This document shows positions 1 to 9,787 of a DNA stretch of 64,000 bases, one piece after another (the first letter of the stretch is position 1; each line of letters starts with the position of its first letter). Source of the DNA: Paraburkholderia dioscoreae. GTDB taxonomy: Bacteria; Pseudomonadota; Gammaproteobacteria; Burkholderiales; Burkholderiaceae. Where the stretch lies: assembly GCF_902459535.1 (NCBI RefSeq), contig NZ_LR699554.1:930001-994000 (forward strand). Direction: 5' to 3'. A model generated the notes under the pieces. The model was not told where the DNA came from and did no database searches. It saw only the letters and a list, made by a program, of their open reading frames with translations. The position numbers and the translations under genes are program-made.

Positions 1-142
1 GTTGCGGCAGACGAACGATCAGAAGGACACGAACGTGCGCCTGATCAGCGCAGAAGACCGCGCGGAATCGTTCGTCGACTTGAAGACCGGCCGCGCGTGC
101 ATTTGTGATGGACGACCCGCTGTTGTATGGTGCTAAATCGCA
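1..142 (+). pseudogene. Frameshifted 3' relic of a GltI-type glutamate/aspartate ABC binding protein
   Basis: Frame 2 reads TNVRLISAEDRAESF then VDLKTGRA up to base 97. After the single base t98, frame 3 continues as AFVMDDPLLYGAKS (99-140). Joined, this matches the GltI segment around ISAKDHGDSF, ESGRAVAF and MMDDALL. The reading frame is therefore broken by about a 2-nt loss (or 1-nt gain) at 97-99. Homology stops after GAKS, where the short-chain dehydrogenase leader begins, so the last third of the family is missing. The gene may be longer upstream of the window, but what is here cannot encode an intact protein. Inferred from remembered family sequence. Confidence 0.7.
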
Positions 143-168
143 CCATCTGTACAACGAGGAGACGTGTC

Positions 169-933
169 GTGACGGGAACGGGAATCAAGAAGGTCGCGCT
201 GGTAACGGGCGCGGGCAGCGGGATCGGCCGGGCGTGCGCGCTCAGGATGCTGGAGCACGGCTATAGCGTGGTGCTGGCCGGCCGCCGCCAGGAACTGCTC
301 GATGCCGTGGTCGAGGAGGCGCAGCATCTCGGCGGCGACGCTCTCGCCGTGGCGTGCGACGTCACCGACGCGGGTAGCGTCGCCGCCTTGTTCGACACGA
401 TCCGCGAACGGCGCGGCCGTCTCGACGTGCTGTTCAACAACGCGGGCCGCAATGGTTCGCCCGTCGATATCGACGAACTGGATATCGACGAATGGCGCTC
501 GGTGGTCGACACCAATCTCACCGGCGTATTCCTGTGCACACGCGCGGCCTTCGGTCTGATGAAAACGCAGAGTCCGCGCGGCGGGCGCATCATCAACAAC
601 GGCTCGATCTCGGCGCATGCGCCGCGGCCGCACAGCATTGCCTACACGGCGACCAAGCACGCCATTACCGGCCTCACCAAAGCCGTGTCGCTCGACGGCC
701 GCCAATACGACATCGTCTGCGGGCAGATCGACATCGGCAATGCGGCGACGGAAATGGCCGCCCGCATGGCGCGCGGCATACCGCAGGCCAACGGCGAGAT
801 CGCGGTCGAGCCGCTGATGGATGTTCAGCATGTGGCCGACGCCGTGCTGCACATGGCCGAACTGCCGCTCACGGCGAACGTGCAGTTCATGACGATCATG
901 GCGAGCAAGATGCCGTTCGTCGGCCGGGGTTGA
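169..933 (+). CDS. SDR-family oxidoreductase
   Basis: Classical short-chain dehydrogenase/reductase of 254 aa, an NAD(P)(H)-dependent oxidoreductase. The Rossmann cofactor motif TGAGSGIG lies near residue 13, followed by NNAG and the catalytic Ser plus YTATK (Tyr-x3-Lys). The reading frame is open from a GTG at 127, but the GTG at 169 is preferred: GAGGAG sits 7 nt upstream (156-161) and the product then begins VTGTGIKK, as SDRs normally do just before the first strand. The substrate cannot be read from sequence. It follows directly on a binding-protein relic, so it may once have belonged to a transport operon. Confidence 0.88.
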   Translation: MTGTGIKKVALVTGAGSGIGRACALRMLEHGYSVVLAGRRQELLDAVVEEAQHLGGDALAVACDVTDAGSVAALFDTIRERRGRLDVLFNNAGRNGSPVDIDELDIDEWRSVVDTNLTGVFLCTRAAFGLMKTQSPRGGRIINNGSISAHAPRPHSIAYTATKHAITGLTKAVSLDGRQYDIVCGQIDIGNAATEMAARMARGIPQANGEIAVEPLMDVQHVADAVLHMAELPLTANVQFMTIMASKMPFVGRG

Positions 934-1010
934 CGGCGCGGCGCGCACAGCAAGCCGCGCGGGATCCACTTATACTGGGCGCTTTCCGCTCCGATGGATT
1001 GCGATTCGCC

Positions 1011-1196
1011 GTGCCCCGAACCACACTTGAGGACGACCCGCAGCCGGTGCCTCCCGCGCAGCCCGATCTCGACGACTGTTGTCATAGCGGCTGCAATCCG
1101 TGTGTTTTCGATCTCTACGACGAAGCGCTGGAACGTTATCGAGTCGCGTTCGCCGCATGGCAAGCGCGGCAGCACACACGGCAACAGGCGCAATAG
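1011..1196 (+). CDS. Small oxidoreductase-like domain protein (Cys-rich)
   Basis: A 61-aa product containing DLDDCCHSGCNPCVFDLYDE followed by ALERYR. This is the signature of the small 'oxidoreductase-like, N-terminal' family (PF09791 type), in which the DCC-x-SGC-x2-C block is the invariant part. Function is not established; the cysteines suggest metal binding or redox activity. The GTG at 1011 is chosen because it gives the usual short proline-rich leader, but no strong ribosome binding site is visible, so the start is uncertain. The region around the stop holds a 9-bp direct repeat (gcaataggt). Confidence 0.65.
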   Translation: MPRTTLEDDPQPVPPAQPDLDDCCHSGCNPCVFDLYDEALERYRVAFAAWQARQHTRQQAQ

Positions 1197-1317
1197 GTGC
1201 AATAGGTGCAACAAGCGCAGCGCATGACGGCAGCGCGGCGCGGCAAGCCGCGCACGCGCCGTTGAACGGCGCTCAGGGTTTCGCCTCGAGCGCCGCAGCC
1301 CTTCACCATGCTCCGTC

Positions 1318-2187
1318 ATGACCGACCTTCAGTCCGCGCCTCTCGAACCTCTCAATGAATCGCATACGCTGGACGATCTGCATCGTTTCGTGCAACGTTA
1401 TCCACGGCTGTTCGTGCTGACCGGCGCGGGCATCAGCACCGATTCGGGCATTCCCGGCTATCGCGACGACAATGGCGAATGGAAACGTTCGCCACCTATC
1501 ACGCTCCAGGAGTTTCTCGGCACGCCCGCCATGCGCCAGCGCTACTGGGCGCGCAGCATGGTCGGCTGGCCGGTGGTCGCGCATGCCGAGCCCAACGCGG
1601 CACACACCGCGCTCGCCCGGCTCGAAGCGGCCGGTCACGTGCCGACGCTGGTGACGCAGAACGTCGACGGTTTGCATCAGCGGGCGGGCAGCCGCGAGGT
1701 GATCGAACTGCACGGCGGTATCAACGGTGTGACGTGTCTGGACTGCGGCATGCAACACTCGCGCGCGTCGATCCAGCAGACGCTCGAAGCGGACAATCCC
1801 GCGCTTCTGAACGTGACGGCCGAAACCGCCGCGGACGGCGACGCGCATCTCGAATGGCACGATCTTGCCGGCTTCCGCGTTCCGGCCTGCCCGAACTGCG
1901 GCGGCTTGCTGAAGCCGGCCGTGGTGTTCTTCGGCGAAAGCGTGCCGAAGGAGCGCGTAGAAGCGGCTTCGCATGCGCTTGACGCGGCGGACGCCGTGCT
2001 GGTGGTCGGCTCGTCGCTGATGGTCTACTCCGGCTTCCGCTTTTGCGTGTGGGCGCAGAAGCAGGGCAAGCCGGTGGTCGCGATCAACCTGGGGCGTACG
2101 CGCGCGGACCCGCTGCTGTCGCTGAAAATCGCGGCGCCGTGCGCCGATACGCTGACCGAGCTGGCCGCCCGGCTGGCGCTGGATTGA
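1318..2187 (+). CDS. NAD-dependent protein deacylase, SIR2 family
   Basis: Sirtuin of 289 aa that removes acyl groups from protein lysines using NAD+. Visible motifs are GAGIS (residues 36-40) with the following GIPGYRD, TQNVDGLH (113-120), catalytic His in ELHGG (132), and two zinc Cys pairs (C140/C143 and CPNCG), then VVFFGESVP and VVGSSL. Length fits class II (SIRT4-like) bacterial sirtuins. The ATG at 1318 has no obvious Shine-Dalgarno. It precedes a PPOX flavoprotein by 41 nt and the two may be cotranscribed. Confidence 0.92.
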   Translation: MTDLQSAPLEPLNESHTLDDLHRFVQRYPRLFVLTGAGISTDSGIPGYRDDNGEWKRSPPITLQEFLGTPAMRQRYWARSMVGWPVVAHAEPNAAHTALARLEAAGHVPTLVTQNVDGLHQRAGSREVIELHGGINGVTCLDCGMQHSRASIQQTLEADNPALLNVTAETAADGDAHLEWHDLAGFRVPACPNCGGLLKPAVVFFGESVPKERVEAASHALDAADAVLVVGSSLMVYSGFRFCVWAQKQGKPVVAINLGRTRADPLLSLKIAAPCADTLTELAARLALD

Positions 2188-2228
2188 ACAGGCTGCTCCG
2201 ACAGAAACGCACCTCGAAAGGACAACCC

Positions 2229-2834
2229 ATGCTGACGACGATCGCGCAACTCGAAGCCCTCTACGGTCAGCCGCACGAGCGCGCAGTGCGTAAAGAGATC
2301 CCGTACATCAATGAAGACTATCGCGCGTTCATCGAAGTCGCGCCGTTCGCCGTGCTCGCCACCGCCGGGCCGGAAGGCCTCGACTGTTCGCCGCGCGGCG
2401 ACGCGCCGGGTTTTGTGCGCATCGTCGACGAACGCACGCTCGCGCTGCCGGACCGTATCGGCAACAATCGGCTCGACAGTCTGCGCAATATCATCGCCGA
2501 GCCGAGTCTGGCGCTGCTCTTCATCATTCCCGGCGTGGGCGAGAGCCTGCGCGTGAACGGCCGCGGCCGCATTACCAATGATCCGCAATGGCTGGACAGT
2601 TTTGCCGTCGAAGGTAAACTGCCGCGCACCGTGCTGCTGATCGACGTGGACAGCGTCTATTTTCATTGCTCGAAAGCGTTGGTGCGCTCGAAACTGTGGG
2701 ATCCGGCGCATTACGTCGAACGTTCGCGGCTGCCGAGCGCGGGCGAGATTCACCGGCGCATCAACGGCATGCAGTTCGACGCGGCCACCTATGACCGCGA
2801 GCTCGCTGAACGTGTGCGCACGGCCTTGTACTGA
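2229..2834 (+). CDS. PPOX-class FMN flavoprotein (pyridoxamine 5'-phosphate oxidase-like)
   Basis: A 201-aa split-barrel flavoprotein. FAVLATAGPEGLDCSPRGDAP, LALPDRIGNNRLDSLRNI and RVNGRGRIT are the recognisable FMN-binding parts of the PPOX family, closest to the MSMEG_1061 subgroup. Such proteins bind FMN or F420 and reduce or protect against small molecules; the substrate here is unknown. The frame is open well upstream, but the ATG at 2229 follows AAAGGA (2216-2221) at good spacing and starts exactly where family members do. Downstream neighbour is a DUF938 methyltransferase 14 nt away. Confidence 0.85.
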   Translation: MLTTIAQLEALYGQPHERAVRKEIPYINEDYRAFIEVAPFAVLATAGPEGLDCSPRGDAPGFVRIVDERTLALPDRIGNNRLDSLRNIIAEPSLALLFIIPGVGESLRVNGRGRITNDPQWLDSFAVEGKLPRTVLLIDVDSVYFHCSKALVRSKLWDPAHYVERSRLPSAGEIHRRINGMQFDAATYDRELAERVRTALY

Positions 2835-2848
2835 AACCTAAGGTGAAC

Positions 2849-3481
2849 ATGACGGATTCCCAAGCGGCATTGCGGCAACGTTCGCCATCCGCCGAACGCA
2901 ACCGTGAACCGATTCTCGCCGTGCTGCGCGAAGCACTGCCGGCCACCGCCCGCGTGCTCGAAATCGCGAGCGGCACGGGCCAGCATGCCGTCTGCTTTGC
3001 CCGCGCCATGCCCGGTCTCGACTGGCAACCAAGCGATGCCGATCCTGCCGCGCGCGCTTCGATCGCCGCGTGGATCGCGCACGAAGGGCTCGCAAACGTG
3101 CGCGCGCCGCTCGCGCTCGACGTGCATCAGCCCGACTGGGGCGTAGACACGTTGGACGCCGTGGTGTGCATCAACATGATTCACATCTCGCCGTGGAGCG
3201 CGACGCAGGCGCTGTTCGCGGGGGCGAGCCGCCGTCTCGTCGGCGGCGGCGTGCTGTATCTGTACGGTCCTTGCAAACGCGGCGGCGCGCATACGTCGCC
3301 GAGCAACGATGCTTTCGATCAGCAGTTGCGCAGCCGCGACCCGGCTTGGGGCGTGCGCGACATGGAAACCGTGGTGGGCCTGGGCGCTTCGGTCGGATTC
3401 GTGTGCGATGAGCCGCTCGCCATGCCGGCCAACAATTTCAGTCTGGTGTTCCGGAAACGCACGGACGCGGCGCGGGTCTGA
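2849..3481 (+). CDS. DUF938 SAM-dependent methyltransferase-like protein
   Basis: Product of 210 aa with a Rossmann methyltransferase core: RVLEIASGTGQHAVCFA is the SAM-binding motif I, and DAVVCINMIHISPW corresponds to motif IV of the DUF938 family. The target is unknown. The ATG at 2849 is preferred over the in-frame GTG at 2843 because AAGG (2840-2843) then sits at 5-nt spacing. The gene follows the PPOX flavoprotein closely, suggesting a two- or three-gene transcript with the sirtuin. Confidence 0.85.
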   Translation: MTDSQAALRQRSPSAERNREPILAVLREALPATARVLEIASGTGQHAVCFARAMPGLDWQPSDADPAARASIAAWIAHEGLANVRAPLALDVHQPDWGVDTLDAVVCINMIHISPWSATQALFAGASRRLVGGGVLYLYGPCKRGGAHTSPSNDAFDQQLRSRDPAWGVRDMETVVGLGASVGFVCDEPLAMPANNFSLVFRKRTDAARV

Positions 3482-3629
3482 CAAACGTTCGACGCAGCGA
3501 GTGGCGCGCTGCCCACCGGCTGCCGGTCAGCGGCAAGTCGGCATTTCTTTTATTCTTTCACCCTCGACGTCCCGCTGATGTTCCTTCCGGCGCGGCGTCA
3601 CGACATTTTTTGGACTCTGGAGAATTCAC

Positions 3630-5039
<1,410 letters not shown>

Positions 5040-5050
5040 GCGTTTGAATG

Positions 5051-5090
5051 GCTGCCCGGCGCGTCCTTATGACAAGGCGCGCCGGGCAGC
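5051..5090 (+). terminator. GC-rich hairpin after gnd
   Basis: A perfect 13-bp stem (GCTGCCCGGCGCG, 5051-5063, with 5078-5090) is extended inward by CCTT/AAGG across a one-base bulge. There is no T-run, so it is a likely 3'-end stabiliser or factor-assisted terminator rather than a textbook intrinsic one. Confidence 0.55.
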
Positions 5091-5203
5091 GCCAGTGCTT
5101 GAAATTGAGATAGCGAATTATTGCTGAAAGCTATTGGGCAGATAGCCGCACGGCGTGGCGCGTCGGCTACTATTGCGATTTTCGAAATAGAGTTTCGTCG
5201 TTT

Positions 5204-5218
5204 TAGGGGTTTCCCCTA
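5204..5218. promoter_or_regulatory. Inverted repeat upstream of DUF4148 gene
   Basis: TAGGGG-TTT-CCCCTA lies about 90 bp before the small secreted-protein gene at 5305. Its position in the promoter region suggests a regulator site, but no regulator can be named. Confidence 0.35.
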
Positions 5219-5304
5219 GGTGTCGACACTCCTAAACTTCTACTTAACCGCTGCGAGACACTAAGTCCGAAGCGCATTAAAAACAAGTTCTGGAGGTTTA
5301 CATC

Positions 5305-5622
5305 ATGAAGTCCCTTATCTCTGCAGTTGTCGTTGCCGCCGCTCTGGTTGCCCCGGTCGCTTCGTTTGCTCAATCGAATCAGCCGGTTACGCGCGCTCAA
5401 GTTCGCGCTGAACTGGCTCAACTGGAAAAGGCCGGCTACAACCCGGCGGGCGATCAGATCAACTACCCGGCTAATATCCAGGCTGCCCAAGCGCGTGTCG
5501 ATGCTCAAAACGGCACCGCTCAGGCCGTGAACAGCGGTTACGGCGCCCCCGCCGTCGGCACCTCGCAAGCTGGCCGCCCGGTGAGCAGCACCGACCGTAA
5601 CTCGGTCTACTTCGGCAACTAA
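5305..5622 (+). CDS. Small secreted DUF4148 protein
   Basis: 105 aa with an N-terminal signal peptide (MKSLISAVVVAAALVAPVASFA, cut after SFA). The mature part begins QSNQPVTRAQVRAELAQLE and continues KAGYNP, the hallmark of the DUF4148 family that is abundant in Burkholderia genomes. Function is unknown; it probably acts in the periplasm. The ribosome site is CTGGAGG, 9 nt before the ATG. It is monocistronic, with its own terminator hairpins at 5645-5710. Confidence 0.88.
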   Translation: MKSLISAVVVAAALVAPVASFAQSNQPVTRAQVRAELAQLEKAGYNPAGDQINYPANIQAAQARVDAQNGTAQAVNSGYGAPAVGTSQAGRPVSSTDRNSVYFGN

Positions 5623-5644
5623 TTCACGCCGAAACTGTTGGAAT

Positions 5645-5671
5645 CGCCGCCTGCCTGGATAGCAGGCGGCG
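5645..5671 (+). terminator. Hairpin after DUF4148 gene
   Basis: Perfect 10-bp stem CGCCGCCTGC/GCAGGCGGCG with a 7-nt loop, about 20 nt after the stop codon. Confidence 0.55.
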
Positions 5672-5680
5672 CGCAAATGG

Positions 5681-5710
5681 AAACGCCGTCCGGATTGCCG
5701 GGCGGCGTTT
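5681..5710 (+). terminator. Second hairpin, likely intrinsic terminator
   Basis: A 13-bp stem AAACGCCGTCCGG / CCGGGCGGCGTTT with one G-T wobble and an ATTG loop. It ends in TTT and is followed by a T-containing stretch. The A/T ends make it usable on either strand. Confidence 0.65.
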
Positions 5711-5798
5711 GTCGTTTACGGCGCGGCACGGCCGCAGGCATGTGCCGCTATCTGTCTATTGCTGCGAACAGCGGCGCATGGTTTTCGCCGCCGGCGAT

Positions 5799-6557
5799 TC
5801 AGCGGCTCGGCAGATGCGGAATCGCTTCGTTGCTAGTCAGATTGAGCTGGTGAATCTGCCGATGCGTCTTGTTCAGATGCGCCTGCGCGGCTACGCGTTG
5901 TGCTTCCAGTTGCGAAACATCCTTGCGCACCTGATGCTGCCGGCTCGCTACCGTCTGCTCCTGCGTGCCGCGCCTTTGCAGCTCGCTGCGCAGCCGCTCA
6001 GCCTGTACCTCGGACCGGGCGATCATCCGCGCCAGCTGTTCGTTCTGCGCCTCCAACTGGGCGCGGCGCGTTTCGCCGTCCGAGAGTCGCGTCGCCTGTT
6101 CTTCGAAATGATGAAAGGCGGCTTCGGCGGCTTCGAGATCGGCGGCTTTGAGCGCGCGCCACAGCGAGCCGTCCTGATACAGGGCGACGTAGTACGCCAG
6201 TTCCTTCGCGTGAAACAGCAGGCTGACCGAATACGCAAAGCTGCGGAACACGCGGAACGGCGTCAGCGCTTCTTCTTCGGCGAGCCACTCGACCTCCGCC
6301 GTGTCGGCGATCTGCACGCCGCGTGAGCTGACCTGCGACGGCACCACGGGCACCGGCCGCAAGGTCGTCACGGGACGGGCCGGCCTCGGCGACGAGGCCG
6401 GCGCCGCGGCGTCCGCGCAAGCCGCCTCGGCTGCCGCGGCAAGCGTTGCCCCCTCGTTGTCGTCGGGCGATGAAGGAGCGCAGGCGCTTGCTCGCGCATC
6501 CTGCACGAGATGCGATGGGCCTGCCAGCACGCTGCGGCGGTTCAGGAGACTTTTCAC
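5799..6557 (-). CDS. DUF2968 family protein with coiled coil
   Basis: 252 aa from a GTG at 6557 that is preceded by CGGAGGACC. The frame stays open upstream to 6695, but that part has no ribosome site. The middle (EVEWLAEEEALTPFRVFRSF, then FHAKELAYYVALYQ and WRALKA) matches DUF2968 proteins of Burkholderia. The last 130 residues (ETRRAQLEAQNEQLARMIAR onward) form a long Glu/Gln/Arg-rich coiled coil. DUF2968 proteins usually carry an export signal; here the first 40 residues are only weakly hydrophobic and rich in Ala/Pro, so export is uncertain. Function unknown. Confidence 0.75.
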   Translation of the reverse strand: MKSLLNRRSVLAGPSHLVQDARASACAPSSPDDNEGATLAAAAEAACADAAAPASSPRPARPVTTLRPVPVVPSQVSSRGVQIADTAEVEWLAEEEALTPFRVFRSFAYSVSLLFHAKELAYYVALYQDGSLWRALKAADLEAAEAAFHHFEEQATRLSDGETRRAQLEAQNEQLARMIARSEVQAERLRSELQRRGTQEQTVASRQHQVRKDVSQLEAQRVAAQAHLNKTHRQIHQLNLTSNEAIPHLPSR

Positions 6558-6720
6558 GGCGGTCCTCCGGTTGAGTCGCCCGAAATCTGCAAACGGTGCC
6601 GACAGTGAAGCAGGCCGGGTAGTGTGGCAGGCCAGGCGGTGAGTGAAACGGGGCGGACCAGCGGCGCCGGTGAGCGGACGCCGGGTGCGCGGCAATGCGG
6701 GTGTAATCGGGAACGAACGT

Positions 6721-7041
6721 CTAATGCAGCGGACGATGCCGGCGGCCTATTTCATCGAACAGCGCACGGCTGGGTTCGAGCGCGAGCAGCCAGGATTCGT
6801 CGTAGCCGCTCAGATTGTCGAGCGCCTCGCGCAGCCGCTCGATCGCCACGGCAGGGATCTCGACGCTGGCTTCGACGCCGCTCGACAATCCCGCGATGCT
6901 TGCCAACTGTACCAGCGCGTCGGCGGCCTCGGCCACGTCGGCGGCGAAAACCAGGTGTGTGTTCAGGAGTTCCACCAGACCGGGCGACGCCGCAATGTCG
7001 TCCACGTTGAGCTGCACGGCCAGAAAAGTGGCTTTGTTCAT
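6721..7041 (-). CDS. Conserved hypothetical protein, 106 aa
   Basis: Starts MNKATFLAVQLNVDDIA with a GGGAG ribosome site upstream on the minus strand. It is an acidic, predicted all-helical protein with no signal peptide, membrane segment or cysteine. I do not recognise the family with certainty. Composition and codon use look like a real gene. A much longer frame continues upstream to 7626, but it runs antisense to the cupin gene and is not believed. Confidence 0.6.
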   Translation of the reverse strand: MNKATFLAVQLNVDDIAASPGLVELLNTHLVFAADVAEAADALVQLASIAGLSSGVEASVEIPAVAIERLREALDNLSGYDESWLLALEPSRALFDEIGRRHRPLH

Positions 7042-7290
7042 CCTCAACTCCCTTGCAGAATTCAGACGTTTTTGCGTACGGCGGGCCGTGGCAGCAAGAC
7101 TGAGTATAGGGCAGGGCTCAAAGGATTCAATAATCACACGAATGGGCCGCGCGGCCCGACGCCAGCGAGCAGGCGAGCCGCCGCACCTATAATGAGGCCA
7201 GCCATACATGACTCGCGCTGGCATGAGCGGCCCGCCATGCCCCGTGGGCCGTGACTGGCGACGTTGTCTTTCCTCCACGGCCTGGTGACC

Positions 7291-7602
7291 ATGAAGATCA
7301 TTCGCAGCAGGGATTTCACCGCGACGCGCGCCTGGGGCGCGCTCGATATCGCCAACATGGGCGGCATTACGACGCGCCTGCATTGGACCGATCAGCCCTA
7401 TAAGTGGCATGTCAACGATGGCGAGGAAGTGTTTGCCGTGCTCGATGGCCGCGTCGAGATGCGTTATCGCGAAGGCGGTGTCGAACAGTCGGCCGTTCTC
7501 GAAACGGGCGACGTGTTTTACGCTGCGGTGGGCACCGAACATGTGGCCCATCCGCTCGGCGCGGCGCGCATTCTGGTGGTGGAGGCAGAGGGCAGCGTCT
7601 GA
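7291..7602 (+). CDS. Small cupin-domain protein
   Basis: 103 aa forming one cupin barrel. WHVNDGEEVFAVLDGRVEMR resembles cupin motif 1 (H...E), and GDVFYAAVGTEHVAHPLG is motif 2 ending in His. Such proteins bind a metal and a small ligand; the specific role is not visible. The ATG at 7291 is preferred to the TTG at 7264 because the domain starts directly with MKIIRSRDF. No strong ribosome site is seen (ggtgacc only). Confidence 0.78.
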   Translation: MKIIRSRDFTATRAWGALDIANMGGITTRLHWTDQPYKWHVNDGEEVFAVLDGRVEMRYREGGVEQSAVLETGDVFYAAVGTEHVAHPLGAARILVVEAEGSV

Positions 7603-7756
7603 ACGTTGGCGGAAGGCCGATGCCATGTGGGGCGGTCGTCGCCGCGCACGGCGGCATAATGGTTAACCGCTGCCGGGCCTTCGAGACGGGCGGCATGGCA
7701 AATGCTTGGCCATCGATTGAATCCGATTGATTGAACGAAGAGTCGAGGAAAATCAC

Positions 7757-8527
7757 ATGACAAGACCATGGCAATTAACGGGGATCCGGTGGCTCACAGC
7801 GGCCGCGCTCGGCGTGATGTTCAGCGGCTGCACGACCATGCCGTGGGAGAGCACGCCGTTTTACAGCAGCACGCCGTCACGTCCGACCACGCTCAGCACG
7901 GTTCCCGTTCCTGCCGGTTTCTACCGGGTCAATCCGGGCGACACGATCGGCGGCATTGCATCGGCCTACGGTCGCAAACCCCAGGAAATCGCCGCGTGGA
8001 ATGGCCTCGCGGTCAACGCCGCGGTTACTCCAGGGCAAGTATTGCGGGTGTCTCCGCCGATGGCCTCGGGCAGCGTGGTGACGCCGCCGGTCGCCGTCGG
8101 GCCGAATGGTTCACCCGCGGCGCCCGGCGCCCCGACGGCGTCCGCCGGACCGCAGCAAGGCGTGTTGCAATGGCCGCTGCGTGGACCGGTGCTGAAAGCC
8201 TTCGCGCCGGGCAAGTCGAACGGCATCGTGATCGGCGGAAGACCGGGCGATCCGGTCAAGGCTGCCGCCACCGGCCGCGTCGTCTATGCGGGCTCGGGTA
8301 TCGAGGCGTATGGCCCGCTCATCATCATCAAACACGACGATTCGCTGATCACCGCGTATGGGCAGAACAGCACGCTGCTGGTGAAGGAGGGCGACGCGGT
8401 CGCGCAAGGGCAGACCATCGGCGAAGTCGGGGTGGACAGCCGCGGCGTGGCGTCGATCCAGTTCGAGGTCCGTCAGAACGGCCAGCCGGTCGATCCGCTC
8501 GCGTGGCTGCCGAAGTCGGGTGGGTGA
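7757..8527 (+). CDS. NlpD-like LysM/M23 lipoprotein (amidase activator type)
   Basis: 256 aa. A lipoprotein signal ends in MFSGC (lipid Cys 25). A LysM peptidoglycan-binding module follows (YRVNPGDTIGGIASAYGR to LRV), then a Pro/Ala linker and a C-terminal LytM/M23 domain. The M23 zinc ligands are absent: NGIVIGGRPGD lacks the first His, and IQFEVR replaces the usual HFEIR. As in NlpD/EnvC, it is therefore probably a non-enzymatic activator of a cell-division amidase in the periplasm. The ATG at 7757 follows GTCGAGGAAA. It is not next to rpoS or pcm as classical nlpD is, so this is an extra paralogue. Confidence 0.85.
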   Translation: MTRPWQLTGIRWLTAAALGVMFSGCTTMPWESTPFYSSTPSRPTTLSTVPVPAGFYRVNPGDTIGGIASAYGRKPQEIAAWNGLAVNAAVTPGQVLRVSPPMASGSVVTPPVAVGPNGSPAAPGAPTASAGPQQGVLQWPLRGPVLKAFAPGKSNGIVIGGRPGDPVKAAATGRVVYAGSGIEAYGPLIIIKHDDSLITAYGQNSTLLVKEGDAVAQGQTIGEVGVDSRGVASIQFEVRQNGQPVDPLAWLPKSGG

Positions 8528-8675
8528 CGCATCTTTTTAGCGCGATTTCGGCGCTGCGCGAATTGAATATACTGTGTGGCTAAACTGCCTGCGGCAGGTT
8601 CGCTGCGTCGATAGCGGCGCAGCGGCGGCGACCGGCCGCCGCAGGCGGTCATTCATGGACGCACAGGGACACACA

Positions 8676-9683
8676 ATGATCGATTTGCGCAGCGATACCG
8701 TAACCCGTCCGACTCCCGCCATGCTCGCGGCCATGTCGGCCGCTGAAGTCGGCGACGACGTCTGGGGCGACGACCCCACCGTGCTGCGTCTGCAGGCCAC
8801 GGTTGCCGAGCGCGCCGGCAAGGAGGCGGGCCTGTTCTTTCCGAGCGGCACGCAAAGCAATCTGGCCGCCTTGATGGCGCATTGCGCGCGCGGCGACGAA
8901 TACATCGTCGGCCAACTCGCGCATACCTATAAGTACGAAGGCGGCGGCGCGGCAGTGCTCGGCAGCATCCAGCCGCAGCCGCTCGAGAATGCCGCGGACG
9001 GTTCGATCCCGCTAGAGAAGATCGCCGCCGCGATCAAGCCCATCGACAATCACTTCGCACGCACGCGGCTGCTGGCGTTGGAAAACACCATCGGCGGCAA
9101 GGTGCTGCCGCCCGCTTATGTGGACGAGGCAGTGCATCTGGCGCGTCAGCGCGGCCTGTCGGCTCACCTCGACGGCGCGCGCGTCTACAACGCGGCCGTT
9201 GCTTCGGGCAAGCCGGTCGCCGCATTGTGCGAGCCGTTCGATTCGATCTCGATCTGTTTTTCGAAGGGACTGGGTGCGCCGGTCGGCTCAGTGCTGGTGG
9301 GCAGCCAGGCGCTGATCGACGTGGCGCAGCGCTGGCGCAAGGTGCTGGGCGGCGGCATGCGTCAGGCCGGCATCCTGGCGGCGGCTTGCCTGTACGCGCT
9401 GGATCACAATGTGGCGCGTCTCGCCGACGACCACGCACACGCCGCGCATCTGGCAGCGGGTCTGGAAGGCATCGAGCATGTCAAGGTGCAGTCGGTCGCC
9501 ACCAACATGGTGTTCGCGCAGTTTCCGCAGCAGCATTGCGCGCCGCTCGAAGCGTGGCTCAAGGAGCGCGGTATTCTCACGCAGATGCTGTACGCGTCGC
9601 GATTCGTGACGCATAAGGATGTGACGCGTGGGGATATCGATACGTTTATTGCCGCGGTGAAAGCGTATTTCGCGGCACGCTGA
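8676..9683 (+). CDS. ltaE: Low-specificity L-threonine aldolase
   Basis: 335 aa, a PLP-dependent fold-type I enzyme cleaving L-threonine/allo-threonine to glycine and acetaldehyde. It starts MIDLRSDTVTRPTPAML, the family signature. HLDGARVYNA and SISICFSKGLGAPVGS (with the PLP Lys) are intact. The ATG at 8676 is preceded by AGGGA (8664-8668); an earlier in-frame ATG at 8655 would add seven non-conserved residues. It is a single gene, converging with the MFS transporter downstream. Confidence 0.93.
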   Translation: MIDLRSDTVTRPTPAMLAAMSAAEVGDDVWGDDPTVLRLQATVAERAGKEAGLFFPSGTQSNLAALMAHCARGDEYIVGQLAHTYKYEGGGAAVLGSIQPQPLENAADGSIPLEKIAAAIKPIDNHFARTRLLALENTIGGKVLPPAYVDEAVHLARQRGLSAHLDGARVYNAAVASGKPVAALCEPFDSISICFSKGLGAPVGSVLVGSQALIDVAQRWRKVLGGGMRQAGILAAACLYALDHNVARLADDHAHAAHLAAGLEGIEHVKVQSVATNMVFAQFPQQHCAPLEAWLKERGILTQMLYASRFVTHKDVTRGDIDTFIAAVKAYFAAR

Positions 9684-9787
9684 GTGTTTGGCACGGTCGC
9701 GCGCGGTTAGGCGCGGTTAGGTAAAGCCGCAGGAATCAGCCAGAACAAAGCGGACGCACTGAATTGCACCCCAGCGCGCCCGTTTTT

